The translations under genes and the position numbers were made by a program. Shown one piece after another: positions 25,807 to 34,600 of a stretch of 64,000 nt of DNA. Each line of letters starts with the position of its first letter. The first letter of the stretch is position 1. The notes below the pieces were generated by a model. That model ran no database searches. It saw only the letters and a program-made list of their open reading frames with translations, and was not told where the DNA came from. Origin of the DNA: Rhodopirellula baltica SH 1 (lineage in GTDB: Bacteria > Planctomycetota > Planctomycetia > Pirellulales > Pirellulaceae); the NCBI RefSeq assembly GCF_000196115.1, contig NC_005027.1, forward strand, positions 7,002,001 through 7,066,000. Reading direction: 5' to 3'.

Positions 25807-26238
25807 GTGAGCAAGTCGTCTGAGTCAATCGAAGCTATCAAGCAGGCCATTCGTGATGCGGGGTTGCGAGCAACCCCTGCGAGAATCGCCACACTCGTCA
25901 TGCTTCGAGAGGCGAAGGCACCTCTGACCCACGCGGATGTCGCTGAGCAACTGGCCGCCAGCGGCGTGGACAAAGCGACTGCGTTTCGCAACTTGAACGA
26001 CATGACGGACTCCGGTTTGCTGCGTCGGACCGAGTTGGGGGATCACGTTTGGCGATTCGAAGCGATCGCGGAGGGGGAGAACGACCAATCGGCCCACCCG
26101 CACTTCCTGTGCGTCGATTGCGGCACGGTGTCTTGCCTGAACGACGTGAAATTGACCGCGGGCAGCCAGCGAGAGAGCGGCAAGGTTGGCGAAGTGACCG
26201 AAATTCTGCTTCGCGGCCATTGCAACGACTGCCAATAG
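25807..26238 (+). CDS. zur: Fur-family repressor, probably Zur
   Basis: A 143-residue Fur-family protein starting at GTG 25807. The N-terminal winged helix (about residues 1-80) reads DAGLRATPARIATLVMLRE and DVAEQLAASGVDKATAFRNL, with recognition-helix-like KATAFRNLNDM. The dimerisation/metal domain has HPHFLCVDCGTVSCL and ends GHCNDCQ, giving the two CxxC structural zinc pairs. The neighbours (MerC-type protein, two COG0523 GTPases, a NicO exporter) favour Zur over Fur, Mur or Nur. Two matching inverted repeats upstream suggest it represses itself and the divergent gene. Metal specificity is inference. Confidence 0.82.
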   Translation: MSKSSESIEAIKQAIRDAGLRATPARIATLVMLREAKAPLTHADVAEQLAASGVDKATAFRNLNDMTDSGLLRRTELGDHVWRFEAIAEGENDQSAHPHFLCVDCGTVSCLNDVKLTAGSQRESGKVGEVTEILLRGHCNDCQ

Positions 26239-26798
26239 GTTGGGGCCGCATTCCGCGCGTCCGATCTGCGACTCCCGGTGGGGTCGATGTGAACGTTGCG
26301 TAAGCTTCCGGCGGTATTCGCTACGCTCGACCGCCAGCTACCTTCTTAAAACGCCTTTGGCGTAAAGATGACCGTGGGGTTGTTGATGACGCGCTGGATC
26401 CAATGCAGAGCCCTCGCTTCGCTCGATCCTCCCAATGGCAGGGTGGTGATAACCGCCTGCCAATACAGCACTTAAAAACTGCACAGCCTCTGCGTTCAGT
26501 AGGGTGAATAGACCCTGCGATCACGGCCGTTTTAGACCTTCCGGCTGAAGCTGCATGGGGTACCAGGATCAAGAGCACCACGCGTGTTCTTGGCGAAATT
26601 CATGGCTGTGAATAACCAGCGGCAATCGCCAGCGTGATCGACGGGACACCGCCAACGATGTGAACGCGGCTCAAGTTGTCTTCCGATTGTGCCGATTGGG
26701 AGGGTTGTCCTGTGGTCGGACCCGTCCTGCTGGTGCTGCGTCGATTACGGCGACGCTTTGCGCAGGTCTTTTTGCAGTCCATTCACGGAAGACGTTTC
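26239..26798. other. Intergenic region with repeat hairpins before the secretin gene
   Basis: This 560-base gap begins with GC-rich text. It contains a hairpin GGCGGT (26310-26315) / ACCGCC (26330-26335) with loop ATTCGCTACGCTCG, and a second small one, ACGCC-TTT-GGCGT (26351-26363). Both resemble the dispersed palindromic modules elsewhere in the window. A GGTCGGACC palindrome lies at 26714-26722. The frame of the secretin gene is open back to 26676, but the signal peptide starts at 26799. The cpaC promoter should be in this gap. Confidence 0.5.
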
Positions 26799-28826
26799 AT
26801 GACCCCTAAGTCGGCAATGCCGCTGAGATCTCCGCTGCGTCGCGTTTTGGCGACGCTGCTCATGGGGTGGATCGCGATGCCAGCGTTCGCACAAGAACGC
26901 GGTCCGGTCCGATTGCCAGAAACCAATCTGCAAATCGGTGAGCCTCGGCCGCTCCGTTCTGACTTGGAACTTCCAAGCGATGATCGTGCGATCCCATGGC
27001 AACCGATTCCGGATGTCGGCCCTTCACGCATTCAATCGGGGTTGCCCGCGGAGTTGATCCTGCCGCCGCCCAGTGACGCTGCCAAGCAACGAGCGAGTCG
27101 CTTTGTTGAATCCGAGATCGACCCCGAGATACCACTTTCGCTGGTCCTCGGTCGTCCCAAGATTCTACGCCTTGCCGATACGCCAACGCGAATTTATGTC
27201 CCCGATGAGGACACCATTCGCACGGAAATCATCGATCAAGAAAGCGGACGTGAATTGGCCGTCACTGGCGTTCAGCCGGGAACGACGACCTTGATGCTGT
27301 GGTTCAAAGACAGCGGTGCGCCGAGCGGTCAAAGTGTGGTCAGCTACTTGGTGCGGGTTTACGAGGATCCGATTCTTGCCAAGCCGGTTGGCGACCTGGA
27401 AACGGAACTGAATGAGAAGTTTCCAAACAGCTTTGTTGAACTCGACGAAATCGCCGATCGTTTGATCGTTCGCGGGCAAGCACCGGATGCGATCGAGATG
27501 TCACAAATCTTGCAAATCTTGACCGGTGCACGCGGAGTTCGGGCGGGTCTGACCCGACCTGCGAACCCGGTCACCGTTGCGGCGGCTTATGACTTCGTCG
27601 GAGCGGTGGATCCACTCACCAGCGAAGAGGCTGCCGCGGAGCGACGACGCAACCTGGACCCGATCGCATTGTCGCAAGCCGGGATCATCAACCAGATGAA
27701 GATCGTTGGCGAGCAACAGGTCATGTTGAAAGTCACCGTTGCGGAAGTCAACCGAAGTGCCGCTCGCAGCATCGGGTTGAATTTTGGCGTCGACAACGAC
27801 AACGGTTTGACGGTCTTTCAGTCATTGACCGGCAATCTCGCCAGCACTCAAAGCCAATCCGGCGCCAACATTCTTGCGTCGTTGGACATGGGGCAAGTCC
27901 GCTTGGCCATCGAAGCACTCCGACGATTGAATCTTTCGCGAACATTGGCCGAGCCCAACTTGGTCGCGATGAACGGCCAGCCGGCAGATTTCCAAGCCGG
28001 CGGTCAGTTCCCCATTCCGATCATCAGCAGCGGCGGTGTTGGCAACAACCTGCAAGGCGTCTCGTTTGTTCCCTTTGGTGTGCAATTGCAGTTCACTCCG
28101 TTCATCCAAGATCGCGACGTGATCCGATTGCAAATGAACGCCGAAGTCAGCACTCGCGATGAATCGTTGGGAACAAGCATCGGCGGCGGAGGCGGGGGGA
28201 CTCAGGTCTCGGGCCTGAACAGTCGCAACTTTTCCACGACGGTGCAGCTTCGAAGTGGCCAAACGATTGCGGTCGCCGGTTTGCTGCAGACGAACTATGG
28301 GGCCAGTTCGGATCGGACGCCGTTCTGGGGTGACTTGCCGATCATTGGAGCAACCGGTGGCGTCAATCGCAGCAGCAGCGGTGAACAGGAACTTGTCATT
28401 CTCGTCACGCCTCATTTGGTCGCCCCGGTTGATGCTTGCGAAACTCCCGCTCTACCGGGCAGCGACGTGTACGAGCCCAGCGACATTGAGTTCTTCATCG
28501 CGAATCGTTTGGAGAGTCGACGGTCCAAAGACCATCGGTCCTCTGTTCGGACGGACTATGCAAGACAGAAACGTGCAGAGCATTGCTGTCCAGAGCTCTT
28601 CATGATTGGCGAGGTTGGTCCGACGGATCGCTGTTGTCCTCGACCATCACCCGTACCACACACGGCCATTCGATCTCAAAACCAACCGGTGAGTTACCAA
28701 CCGATGACCACCATCGAGAAGGGTTCCACTGAACCACTCCCGGTTGCGGTGCCAGCCCAGCAAGGTGCTGTCTTGGAAGGTTCGTCGCTACGCCAAATGA
28801 TTCAGCGAGGCAGTCATGCTCAATAA
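26799..28826 (+). CDS. cpaC: Tad/Flp outer membrane secretin (RcpA/CpaC)
   Basis: About 675 residues from ATG 26799, selected for its signal peptide (LRRVLATLLMGWIAMPAFAQ) and GGAAGA upstream. It has an N-terminal pilus-formation/BON-like part (LGRPKILRLADTPTRIYVP; ELDEIADRLIVRGQAPDAIE, about residues 150-260) and a secretin domain (about 330-590). Secretin landmarks are LRRLNLSRTLAEPNLVAMNG, FQAGGQFPIPI, VAVAGLLQTNYG and TPFWGDLPIIGA, closing with QELVILVTPHLVAPV. The C-terminal 110 residues are variable. It forms the outer-membrane channel for the Flp pilus whose other parts are encoded 9 kb upstream. It overlaps the next gene by 11 bases. Confidence 0.93.
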   Translation: MTPKSAMPLRSPLRRVLATLLMGWIAMPAFAQERGPVRLPETNLQIGEPRPLRSDLELPSDDRAIPWQPIPDVGPSRIQSGLPAELILPPPSDAAKQRASRFVESEIDPEIPLSLVLGRPKILRLADTPTRIYVPDEDTIRTEIIDQESGRELAVTGVQPGTTTLMLWFKDSGAPSGQSVVSYLVRVYEDPILAKPVGDLETELNEKFPNSFVELDEIADRLIVRGQAPDAIEMSQILQILTGARGVRAGLTRPANPVTVAAAYDFVGAVDPLTSEEAAAERRRNLDPIALSQAGIINQMKIVGEQQVMLKVTVAEVNRSAARSIGLNFGVDNDNGLTVFQSLTGNLASTQSQSGANILASLDMGQVRLAIEALRRLNLSRTLAEPNLVAMNGQPADFQAGGQFPIPIISSGGVGNNLQGVSFVPFGVQLQFTPFIQDRDVIRLQMNAEVSTRDESLGTSIGGGGGGTQVSGLNSRNFSTTVQLRSGQTIAVAGLLQTNYGASSDRTPFWGDLPIIGATGGVNRSSSGEQELVILVTPHLVAPVDACETPALPGSDVYEPSDIEFFIANRLESRRSKDHRSSVRTDYARQKRAEHCCPELFMIGEVGPTDRCCPRPSPVPHTAIRSQNQPVSYQPMTTIEKGSTEPLPVAVPAQQGAVLEGSSLRQMIQRGSHAQ

Positions 28827-29394
28827 ACCAAAGATGATCGGGCTCGCCGCGACAAGTTTGGCGTTCGCTTTGGCGACGACCGTCGGTTGCACTTCTCGAG
28901 GCGGAATCTTGGGCGTCGATCGATGCGCGGACATTCCCGCCGGGGCAATCCCAGAGCCTGCTGGTTCCAAGGTTTGCAACTGGCAAACGGCCCAAGTCAC
29001 CGGTGCGGTTGCCGATCAAACGGTGCTGTACAACGCTGACTTCATCGGCATGAGTGCGGAGCTTTCACCGGGAGCGACCGAGCGAATGGCTCGCAATGCA
29101 AACAGCGGGTTGGCCGTCACTCAGCCGTCGTTGATCGAGCCATCTGGCAACCATGAATTGGACGCCGCGAGAGTCAACGCGGTCGTCGGCCAACTGGCAT
29201 CATTCGGAATCACTTCACCGGTCGTCGAAGTTGCCACGCCTGCTGCACTGGGGTTGCGTGGTCCTCAGGCGGAGCGAGTCGCCAGTGGATTCGGAGCCAT
29301 CCGCAATTCGTCCTCTGGAACGGAGGCACCAATTTCGCAACCCTCGGGCTTGGGCGGTCAGTCCTTTGGCAGCCAGGTTGGGGGAATCTTTTGA
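28816..29394 (+). CDS. Lipoprotein in the CpaD position of the Tad locus
   Basis: A 192-residue protein with a lipoprotein signal peptide (IGLAATSLAFALATTVGCTS, lipobox VGC at about Cys25). The mature part is low complexity, with Gly/Ser/Ala-rich text and a Gly-rich end (GLGGQSFGSQVGGIF). It starts inside the secretin ORF (11-base overlap) and its stop overlaps the TadD gene as TGATG. The CpaD/RcpB lipoproteins that assist the secretin occupy the same place in other Tad loci, but I see no sequence signature, so homology is not claimed. Confidence 0.72.
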   Translation: MLNKPKMIGLAATSLAFALATTVGCTSRGGILGVDRCADIPAGAIPEPAGSKVCNWQTAQVTGAVADQTVLYNADFIGMSAELSPGATERMARNANSGLAVTQPSLIEPSGNHELDAARVNAVVGQLASFGITSPVVEVATPAALGLRGPQAERVASGFGAIRNSSSGTEAPISQPSGLGGQSFGSQVGGIF

Positions 29395-30119
29395 TGCACC
29401 TTTGCCGCATCGCACGTCGACGAAATCGGATCCTGCTTTTGATGTTGTTGCCGCTGGCCATTGGTTGCAACAGCATCGAAAAAGATCACCAGTCTGATTT
29501 TTTGAAGCCGTTCGCATCGACTGAATCAACAGGTACCAGGGCGGCGAGTCAGCCGATGCCCAGCGAACGTGCTCTTTGCATCGAAACCGCAAAGACGGTC
29601 GCCCAAAAGGGGCACGCTGAAGAAGCCCTCAAACTCTTTGAGCGAGCCGAAGAACTGGATCCGACCGCCATGTCGCTGGATGCCGATCTCGCGCCTTTGT
29701 ATGCGGAAGTTCGCGACCATGATTCTGCCATCGAACGATACAAGCTCTGCGTTCAGCGGATGCCTGATGACGCTGAGTTGATCAACAACTATGCCTGGAC
29801 ATTGATGGAAGCGGGACGTTTCGAACAAGCGATCGCGGAAGCAAGCAGTGGCGTGCAGAAATTTCCGGAGGACACACGTCTGAGATCAACGCTTGCGATG
29901 GTCCACTATCGAAATGGCGACCATGCCAAGTCGTTCCAGCATTGGGAACTCGCGATTGGAAAGACGGCGGCGCACCACAATCTCGCATTGCTGGACATCG
30001 ATGCCGGAAACGTCGACTCCGCAAGAGAACACCTGCGTCAAGCAAAGCAGGATCCCGAACTGGATAGCCGAGCCAACGTCATGATGGCGGCTTTTGAGAC
30101 GTCATCGCAAAAACACTGA
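29394..30119 (+). CDS. tadD: TadD-like TPR lipoprotein
   Basis: A 241-residue protein from ATG 29394, overlapping the preceding stop. The lipoprotein signal (ILLLMLLPLAIGCNS) is followed by TPR repeats at about residues 60-230: AQKGHAEEALKLFERAEELDP, YAEVRDHDSAIERYKLCVQR, DAELINNYAWTLMEAGRFEQ and EDTRLRSTLAMVHYRNGDHA. TadD proteins are outer-membrane-associated TPR lipoproteins needed for Flp pilus assembly. It is the last gene of the secretin cluster; a 366-base gap follows. Confidence 0.85.
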   Translation: MHLCRIARRRNRILLLMLLPLAIGCNSIEKDHQSDFLKPFASTESTGTRAASQPMPSERALCIETAKTVAQKGHAEEALKLFERAEELDPTAMSLDADLAPLYAEVRDHDSAIERYKLCVQRMPDDAELINNYAWTLMEAGRFEQAIAEASSGVQKFPEDTRLRSTLAMVHYRNGDHAKSFQHWELAIGKTAAHHNLALLDIDAGNVDSAREHLRQAKQDPELDSRANVMMAAFETSSQKH

Positions 30120-30485
30120 GCGGTGACGTAGTTGCCCCATGGCTCCGCCGTTCTTTTGGAGTGAGGTTCCAGTAGGCTTTCGCTCTGGCCTTCCACTCGG
30201 CCGGCTCTGCATTTCTACGCGAAAGCGTTGATGATCGAGCGATGTGACACGCGTTCTGAACGAATGATGGTCGCAATCATGGGATTGGACTTGGGACGCG
30301 TCTGAACAGGCGGATGCCCTCCCGCATCGAGGCACAAACCCTGGCAGGTCTTGGTTTCAGCGGTGCCGCGTGATGTTAGGGATCGACGAGGTGTTTGATG
30401 ATCTTGCTCGCCCAGCAAGCCATCATTGATTGCTATGATGGCTCCGGAATGGAACCGGGCCACCCAGCAATCAGGATGACAGATT
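30120..30485. other. Intergenic gap after the Tad secretin cluster
   Basis: A 366-base stretch between tadD and the phosphatase gene. I found no convincing gene, terminator or named repeat. AGGA at about 30474-30477 serves the next gene. Confidence 0.35.
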
Positions 30486-31415
30486 TTGCCTCAGCACTAC
30501 GACATCATTGGCGATATTCATGGGCATGCGGAGGAGTTGGTTCGGTTGTTGTTGGATTTGGAGTACCAGCGACACGGCCACGGTTTTCGACACGCGGATC
30601 GGATGGTGCTTTTCGTTGGAGACTTGATCGATCGTGGACCCGCGATCGCGGATGTGATCCAGATCGTTCGTTCGATGGTCGATGCCGGTGACGCTCTCGT
30701 GGTGATGGGCAACCACGAGTTCAATGCGATTGCTTTTCATACCGCCGTGCCAGGGACCACAAAGCAATGGTATCGCGAGCACTCTGATAAGAATCGCAAC
30801 CAGCACCAAGCCACTTTGGATCAGTTGTCGACGCGAGAATTGACCGATGCGATCGCTTGGTTTCGAACTTTACCGGTGGCGTTGGAACTCAACGGCGTCC
30901 GCGTCGTTCATGCGGCTTGGATGGAGGATAGGATCGGCGAAATCAATCGGTCGTTGGATACATTCGGTCCTTTCACGCCTGAATTTTTGGCGGAGGCCAC
31001 GAGACCGTGCAGTGAATTGCACGCGGCCGTCGAAGATGTGCTCAAGGGACCGGAATTGAGGTTGCCCAGTGGGTATGAAATCGTGGACAAGTCCGGACAT
31101 GTGCGAGACACGGTTCGGGTGAAGTGGTATGAGCAGCCAGCGGGACGTACCTACCGCGGCTATCATTTTGGGTCAGACGACGTACCCGACCTGGCAATCG
31201 ATCCTGCTGCCGCTGAGCGACTGGTTGGTTACTCGCTCGATGCTCCACCGGTGTTGGTGGGCCATTATTGGTTGACGGGCATGCCTGTTCCGTTGGCGGC
31301 CAATGTGGCCTGCACCGATTACAGCGTCGCCAAGAACGGCAAGTTGGTGGCGTACCGATGGGATGGCGAAATCGCGTTGTCAGCGCAGAAGTTTCATTGG
31401 GTTGGAAAGGAGTGA
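30486..31415 (+). CDS. PrpE-like metallophosphoesterase
   Basis: A 309-residue calcineurin-like phosphoesterase. Motifs in order: YDIIGDIHGHAEEL (residues 4-17), VLFVGDLIDRGPAIADV (about residue 41), VVMGNHEFNAIA (about residue 71), later VVHAAWM and PPVLVGHYW. These are the metal-binding residues of the PPP/PrpE-type bis(5-nucleosyl)-tetraphosphatase or protein phosphatase group. The start is the TTG at 30486; no in-frame ATG precedes it, and AGGA sits 9 bases upstream. It is followed after 3 bases by a Nudix-like gene, so the pair may act on nucleotide polyphosphates or related signals, though the substrate is unknown. Confidence 0.85.
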   Translation: MPQHYDIIGDIHGHAEELVRLLLDLEYQRHGHGFRHADRMVLFVGDLIDRGPAIADVIQIVRSMVDAGDALVVMGNHEFNAIAFHTAVPGTTKQWYREHSDKNRNQHQATLDQLSTRELTDAIAWFRTLPVALELNGVRVVHAAWMEDRIGEINRSLDTFGPFTPEFLAEATRPCSELHAAVEDVLKGPELRLPSGYEIVDKSGHVRDTVRVKWYEQPAGRTYRGYHFGSDDVPDLAIDPAAAERLVGYSLDAPPVLVGHYWLTGMPVPLAANVACTDYSVAKNGKLVAYRWDGEIALSAQKFHWVGKE

Positions 31416-31418
31416 CCG

Positions 31419-31949
31419 ATGCTGGATTGGATCAAGGTGGCCGGGAAGCTGGCGTATGACCGCCCGACTCGCGAGCGATTGCTGGGTTACCGGCCGGTGG
31501 TGATTTGTTTGATCCAGTCGCTCGAACGAGATGCGTTTCTATTTGTTCAGCCGGCAGCAGGTCGCGGAGCTTGGATGCCACCGCAAGAAGGCATCCCGCC
31601 GAACGCATCGGTCGAAGAAGCGACGTCCCAATGTTTGAACGTTGAACTTGGTGTCAGTCGAAACCAAATGCATTTCCGGCGTTCGGTTTGGTTGGGACGC
31701 AAAGCGATCCCGGAGCGACAAGGTAGTCGCGACGTCGAGTTTTCGATCCGACCGATGCAGGGCAAGGCTTACTATGGGTCGCTGAGTAAGGTCGCCGAAG
31801 ACACGCTGATCACATGCAACCCCGCGGAGGTTTCTGGCCACGAGTGGATGAGCATGGCCGAAATTCGAGATCGGATGACCGGGAATTCGGATCGCAAACG
31901 TGAGCTGTTACGAGTGTTGTTCGCGAAGCTGGTGCAGATGGAACTTTAG
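31419..31949 (+). CDS. Nudix-like hydrolase with degenerate Nudix box
   Basis: A 176-residue protein whose fold resembles Nudix hydrolases: LLGYRPVVICLIQSLERDAF, AWMPPQEGIPPNASVEEA, then TSQCLNVELGV where the Nudix box REUxEExGU should be. The catalytic REUxEE positions read SQCLNVE, so key Glu residues are missing. It may be inactive or may have shifted function. The C-terminal half contains YYGSLSKVAEDTLITCNPAEV and a helix. The ATG is 3 bases after the phosphatase stop, so the two are co-translated. Confidence 0.72.
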   Translation: MLDWIKVAGKLAYDRPTRERLLGYRPVVICLIQSLERDAFLFVQPAAGRGAWMPPQEGIPPNASVEEATSQCLNVELGVSRNQMHFRRSVWLGRKAIPERQGSRDVEFSIRPMQGKAYYGSLSKVAEDTLITCNPAEVSGHEWMSMAEIRDRMTGNSDRKRELLRVLFAKLVQMEL

Positions 31950-32034
31950 GATGCTGATGTAGCCTGTACTGCGGGCTGATGTCACAGCAACCCGGAATCG
32001 CTGACGATTGGTGCGTCAGGATGTGAGCCGTACG

Positions 32035-34128
32035 CTATGCCGTCAGCAAACGGTCGATCATCCGTATCAGCAGTTTGCTATCGAGCGGTTTGGTGGTGTA
32101 GTCCGTGCATCCAACGCTGAGGCACACGTCGCGATCGCTGTTCATGGCATTCGCCGTCAATGCGATGATGGGAAGCTCGAAGCCGCGTTTTCGCAATTCG
32201 CTCGTCGCGTCATAGCCATCCATGATTGGCATCTGCATGTCCATCACGATCAAGTCAACGTCGTCGGCATCACCGGTTTCCATGAACTCGACCGCTTCCT
32301 TTCCGTTGGTGGCCGTGACCACTTCACCGCCGGCACGTTCAATGAAGTGCTGGGCTAAGTACCGGATGTCTCGTCGGTCATCAACGACCAACACTTTTGC
32401 GTCAAGGTGGATTTCCCCGTGAGGAACATCGGCCGAGATCGAAAGGGCCAAGTTCGGATTGACCAGCTGAACATCAGGGTCGACTTTGACCGACAAAGTG
32501 AACCGGCTTCCAACTCCATACTGGCTCTCAACATCGACTTGCCCGTTCAACGCGTGAGCGAGTCGGTGACAGATGGCGAGCCCCAACCCCGTGCCACCGA
32601 ACGATCGCGTCGAGGTGTTGTCGACTTGCACGAAAGGATCAAACAGTTTGTCGATTTCGTCGGATTGGATTCCGATACCGGTGTCAATCACATGAAATTG
32701 AAGGCAGCTGTTGGCTTCGTCGAATCGAACAGTTAGTCGTACGACGCCCTCATCGGTGAATTTGATTGCGTTGCCGACCAAGTTCACCAAAATCTGTCGA
32801 ATCCGGATCGCATCGGTGTGAATGACCGCGGGAACCGGACCGTCAAACTCGATCTGAAGTGGCAGCTTCTTTTCCGCCGCACGCACGTCCATCAGCGATC
32901 GCACTTCTGCCACGATCGCATCTGGCCGAACCGGTTGTTTGGCCACTTCAAGTTTGCCCGCGTCGATTTTGGACAAATCCAAAATGTCGTTGATGATACC
33001 CAGCAAGAAATTGCCGTTGCGACGGATGGTATCAACGACTTGCAAATTGTCCGGATCCCGTAGGTGGTCGCGAAGAATATCCGCATGCCCCAGGATGGCG
33101 GCCATCGGCGTGCGAATTTCATGCGACATGTTCGCAAGAAACTCGCCGCGAGATCGGTTTGCTGCTTCGGCCGCGTCTCGAGCGTCCTGCAGCGATTGCT
33201 CAAAGAGTTTGCGATCGGTGATGTCTTGCATCGTTCCGATCACTCGTTCGGGGATGGAACCCGGGTGCCGCTCATCGAACAAAAGCAGCCCTGAATTGAT
33301 GATCCAGCGGACTTCGCCATCGGGACGCACGATCCGGTGTTCCAACTTGAAGCTGTGCTTGGCGTCTTTGCCGGACAACGACAAAAATAGTTGGCGGTAT
33401 CGAGCACGATCTTCCGGGTGCACTCGATCGAACATCGCGGTTCGCGTGAATGTCTCTCCGATTTCAATGCCAAAGATACGATAGATTTCGTCGGACCAAA
33501 CGCAGTCCGAACTACGGATGTCCAAATCGTAAGTGCCGAAGCCGGTCACCTCAGCGGCGAGCTTCAGACGTGTCTCACCCGTGCGAATGTTGTGTTCTGT
33601 TTCTTTCTGTTCGGTGATATCAATCGCGGCGACCATGCCAGAAACGGGCACGCGTTTTCCATCGACCTCATCAAAGAAAATTCGTTTGCGAACACTCACC
33701 CACCGAACTTCGCCCTTGGGGTGAACCACTCGGTGTTGAGTGGCGAATTCGCCGGTGCCATCGGGTTCGAGGGATTGCTTCACCTTGCGTTCAATGTCGA
33801 AGACATCATCCGGATGAAATCTGCGATGCACTTCCTCTCGGGTGACTTCCTGGTTGGCTGGCAAACCAAACAGCACGGCGGCTTTCTCGTCCGCAACTGC
33901 TACACCACTCAGGTAGTCGATCTCGATGATCCCGAATTCAGCCACCGACACGGCAAGTCGCAAACGCTCTTCTGTCGTGCTCTGACGTCTCAAGGATCTG
34001 GTCCGGTGGGTCGCTCTGGAGGAACTAAATCGAAAGAAGGGGATCCGTCTTGGACTGTCGATGCATCGAGAGGAAAGATGCCAGTGCCACGGCGTCGGTG
34101 CGAAGGGATAATGTAGCGAAAGGAGCAA
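32035..34128 (-). CDS. PAS-domain hybrid sensor histidine kinase
   Basis: A 697-residue frame starting at TTG 34128. The first 50 residues are low-quality (Arg/Ser/Pro rich) and the true start is probably further in, before STTEERLRLAVSVAEFG. Domains: two PAS/PAC units (about residues 52-175 and 185-310, each ending in DITEQKE or DITDRKL), HisKA with phospho-His in FLANMSHEIRTPMAAILGHA (about residue 336), and HATPase_c (DTGIGIQSDEIDKLFDPF; FGGTGLGLAI). The C-terminal receiver has LIVMDMQMPIMDGYDA (phospho-Asp) and TTKPLDS (Lys). No membrane segment is visible, so the kinase is probably cytoplasmic. It is divergent from the ANTAR pair. Confidence 0.87.
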   Translation of the reverse strand: MLLSLHYPFAPTPWHWHLSSRCIDSPRRIPFFRFSSSRATHRTRSLRRQSTTEERLRLAVSVAEFGIIEIDYLSGVAVADEKAAVLFGLPANQEVTREEVHRRFHPDDVFDIERKVKQSLEPDGTGEFATQHRVVHPKGEVRWVSVRKRIFFDEVDGKRVPVSGMVAAIDITEQKETEHNIRTGETRLKLAAEVTGFGTYDLDIRSSDCVWSDEIYRIFGIEIGETFTRTAMFDRVHPEDRARYRQLFLSLSGKDAKHSFKLEHRIVRPDGEVRWIINSGLLLFDERHPGSIPERVIGTMQDITDRKLFEQSLQDARDAAEAANRSRGEFLANMSHEIRTPMAAILGHADILRDHLRDPDNLQVVDTIRRNGNFLLGIINDILDLSKIDAGKLEVAKQPVRPDAIVAEVRSLMDVRAAEKKLPLQIEFDGPVPAVIHTDAIRIRQILVNLVGNAIKFTDEGVVRLTVRFDEANSCLQFHVIDTGIGIQSDEIDKLFDPFVQVDNTSTRSFGGTGLGLAICHRLAHALNGQVDVESQYGVGSRFTLSVKVDPDVQLVNPNLALSISADVPHGEIHLDAKVLVVDDRRDIRYLAQHFIERAGGEVVTATNGKEAVEFMETGDADDVDLIVMDMQMPIMDGYDATSELRKRGFELPIIALTANAMNSDRDVCLSVGCTDYTTKPLDSKLLIRMIDRLLTA

Positions 34129-34600
34129 ACTTTGGGCCGCTCGAAACAGCGTTCGGTTACAGAAAGCTGAGAGATCTGAATCGTCCGGTGCTATTCACAG
34201 TGTCGAGTGATCGGCCCCGGAATGCAATGCGAGATGCGCTGCGAAAACTGCTACGTCTTCTGACTTGATGCTATCGCAAAGGAAGGCGATCAGCTCGGTT
34301 TCGGCACGAAAGCGAGCAGGTCGTACCATCAGCGAGCAACTTGCGACAAAAAATCGAACGCGGGTTTTCTAATGGAGCGACGGACGGTCTTCCATGAAAA
34401 TGGCAGACGACCGATTGAGGAACGGTTTCTTGGTCGGCCGAATTGCTGCTCCCATTGCTGAGTCGCAACCGCTACGAGCGAAATCGCTGTTGGGAGGAAC
34501 GATGTTGCAATTGCAATCTAAGCAAAGGCGGCACGATACTTGCGTTTTAGTGGCAAGGTGAAGTGTTCCACAGACTGCCGCCGGCGGATCCGTTTTGAGA
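34129..34600. other. Divergent intergenic region with sigma-54 promoter
   Basis: About 470 bases between the kinase gene and the receiver pair. It contains the 12-base perfect palindrome TTGCAATTGCAA (34505-34516) and the sigma-54-type promoter at 34530-34543. No gene is evident in the rest. Confidence 0.55.
34530..34543 (+). promoter_or_regulatory. Putative sigma-54 (-24/-12) promoter
   Basis: GGCACGATACTTGC has GG-N10-GC spacing and matches the RpoN consensus TGGCACG-N4-TTGCW at nearly every position (CGGCACG-ATAC-TTGCG). Transcription would start near 34555, about 45 bases before the ATG at 34601. A 12-base palindrome just upstream could belong to an activator site, though enhancers normally lie further away. 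Confidence 0.72.
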
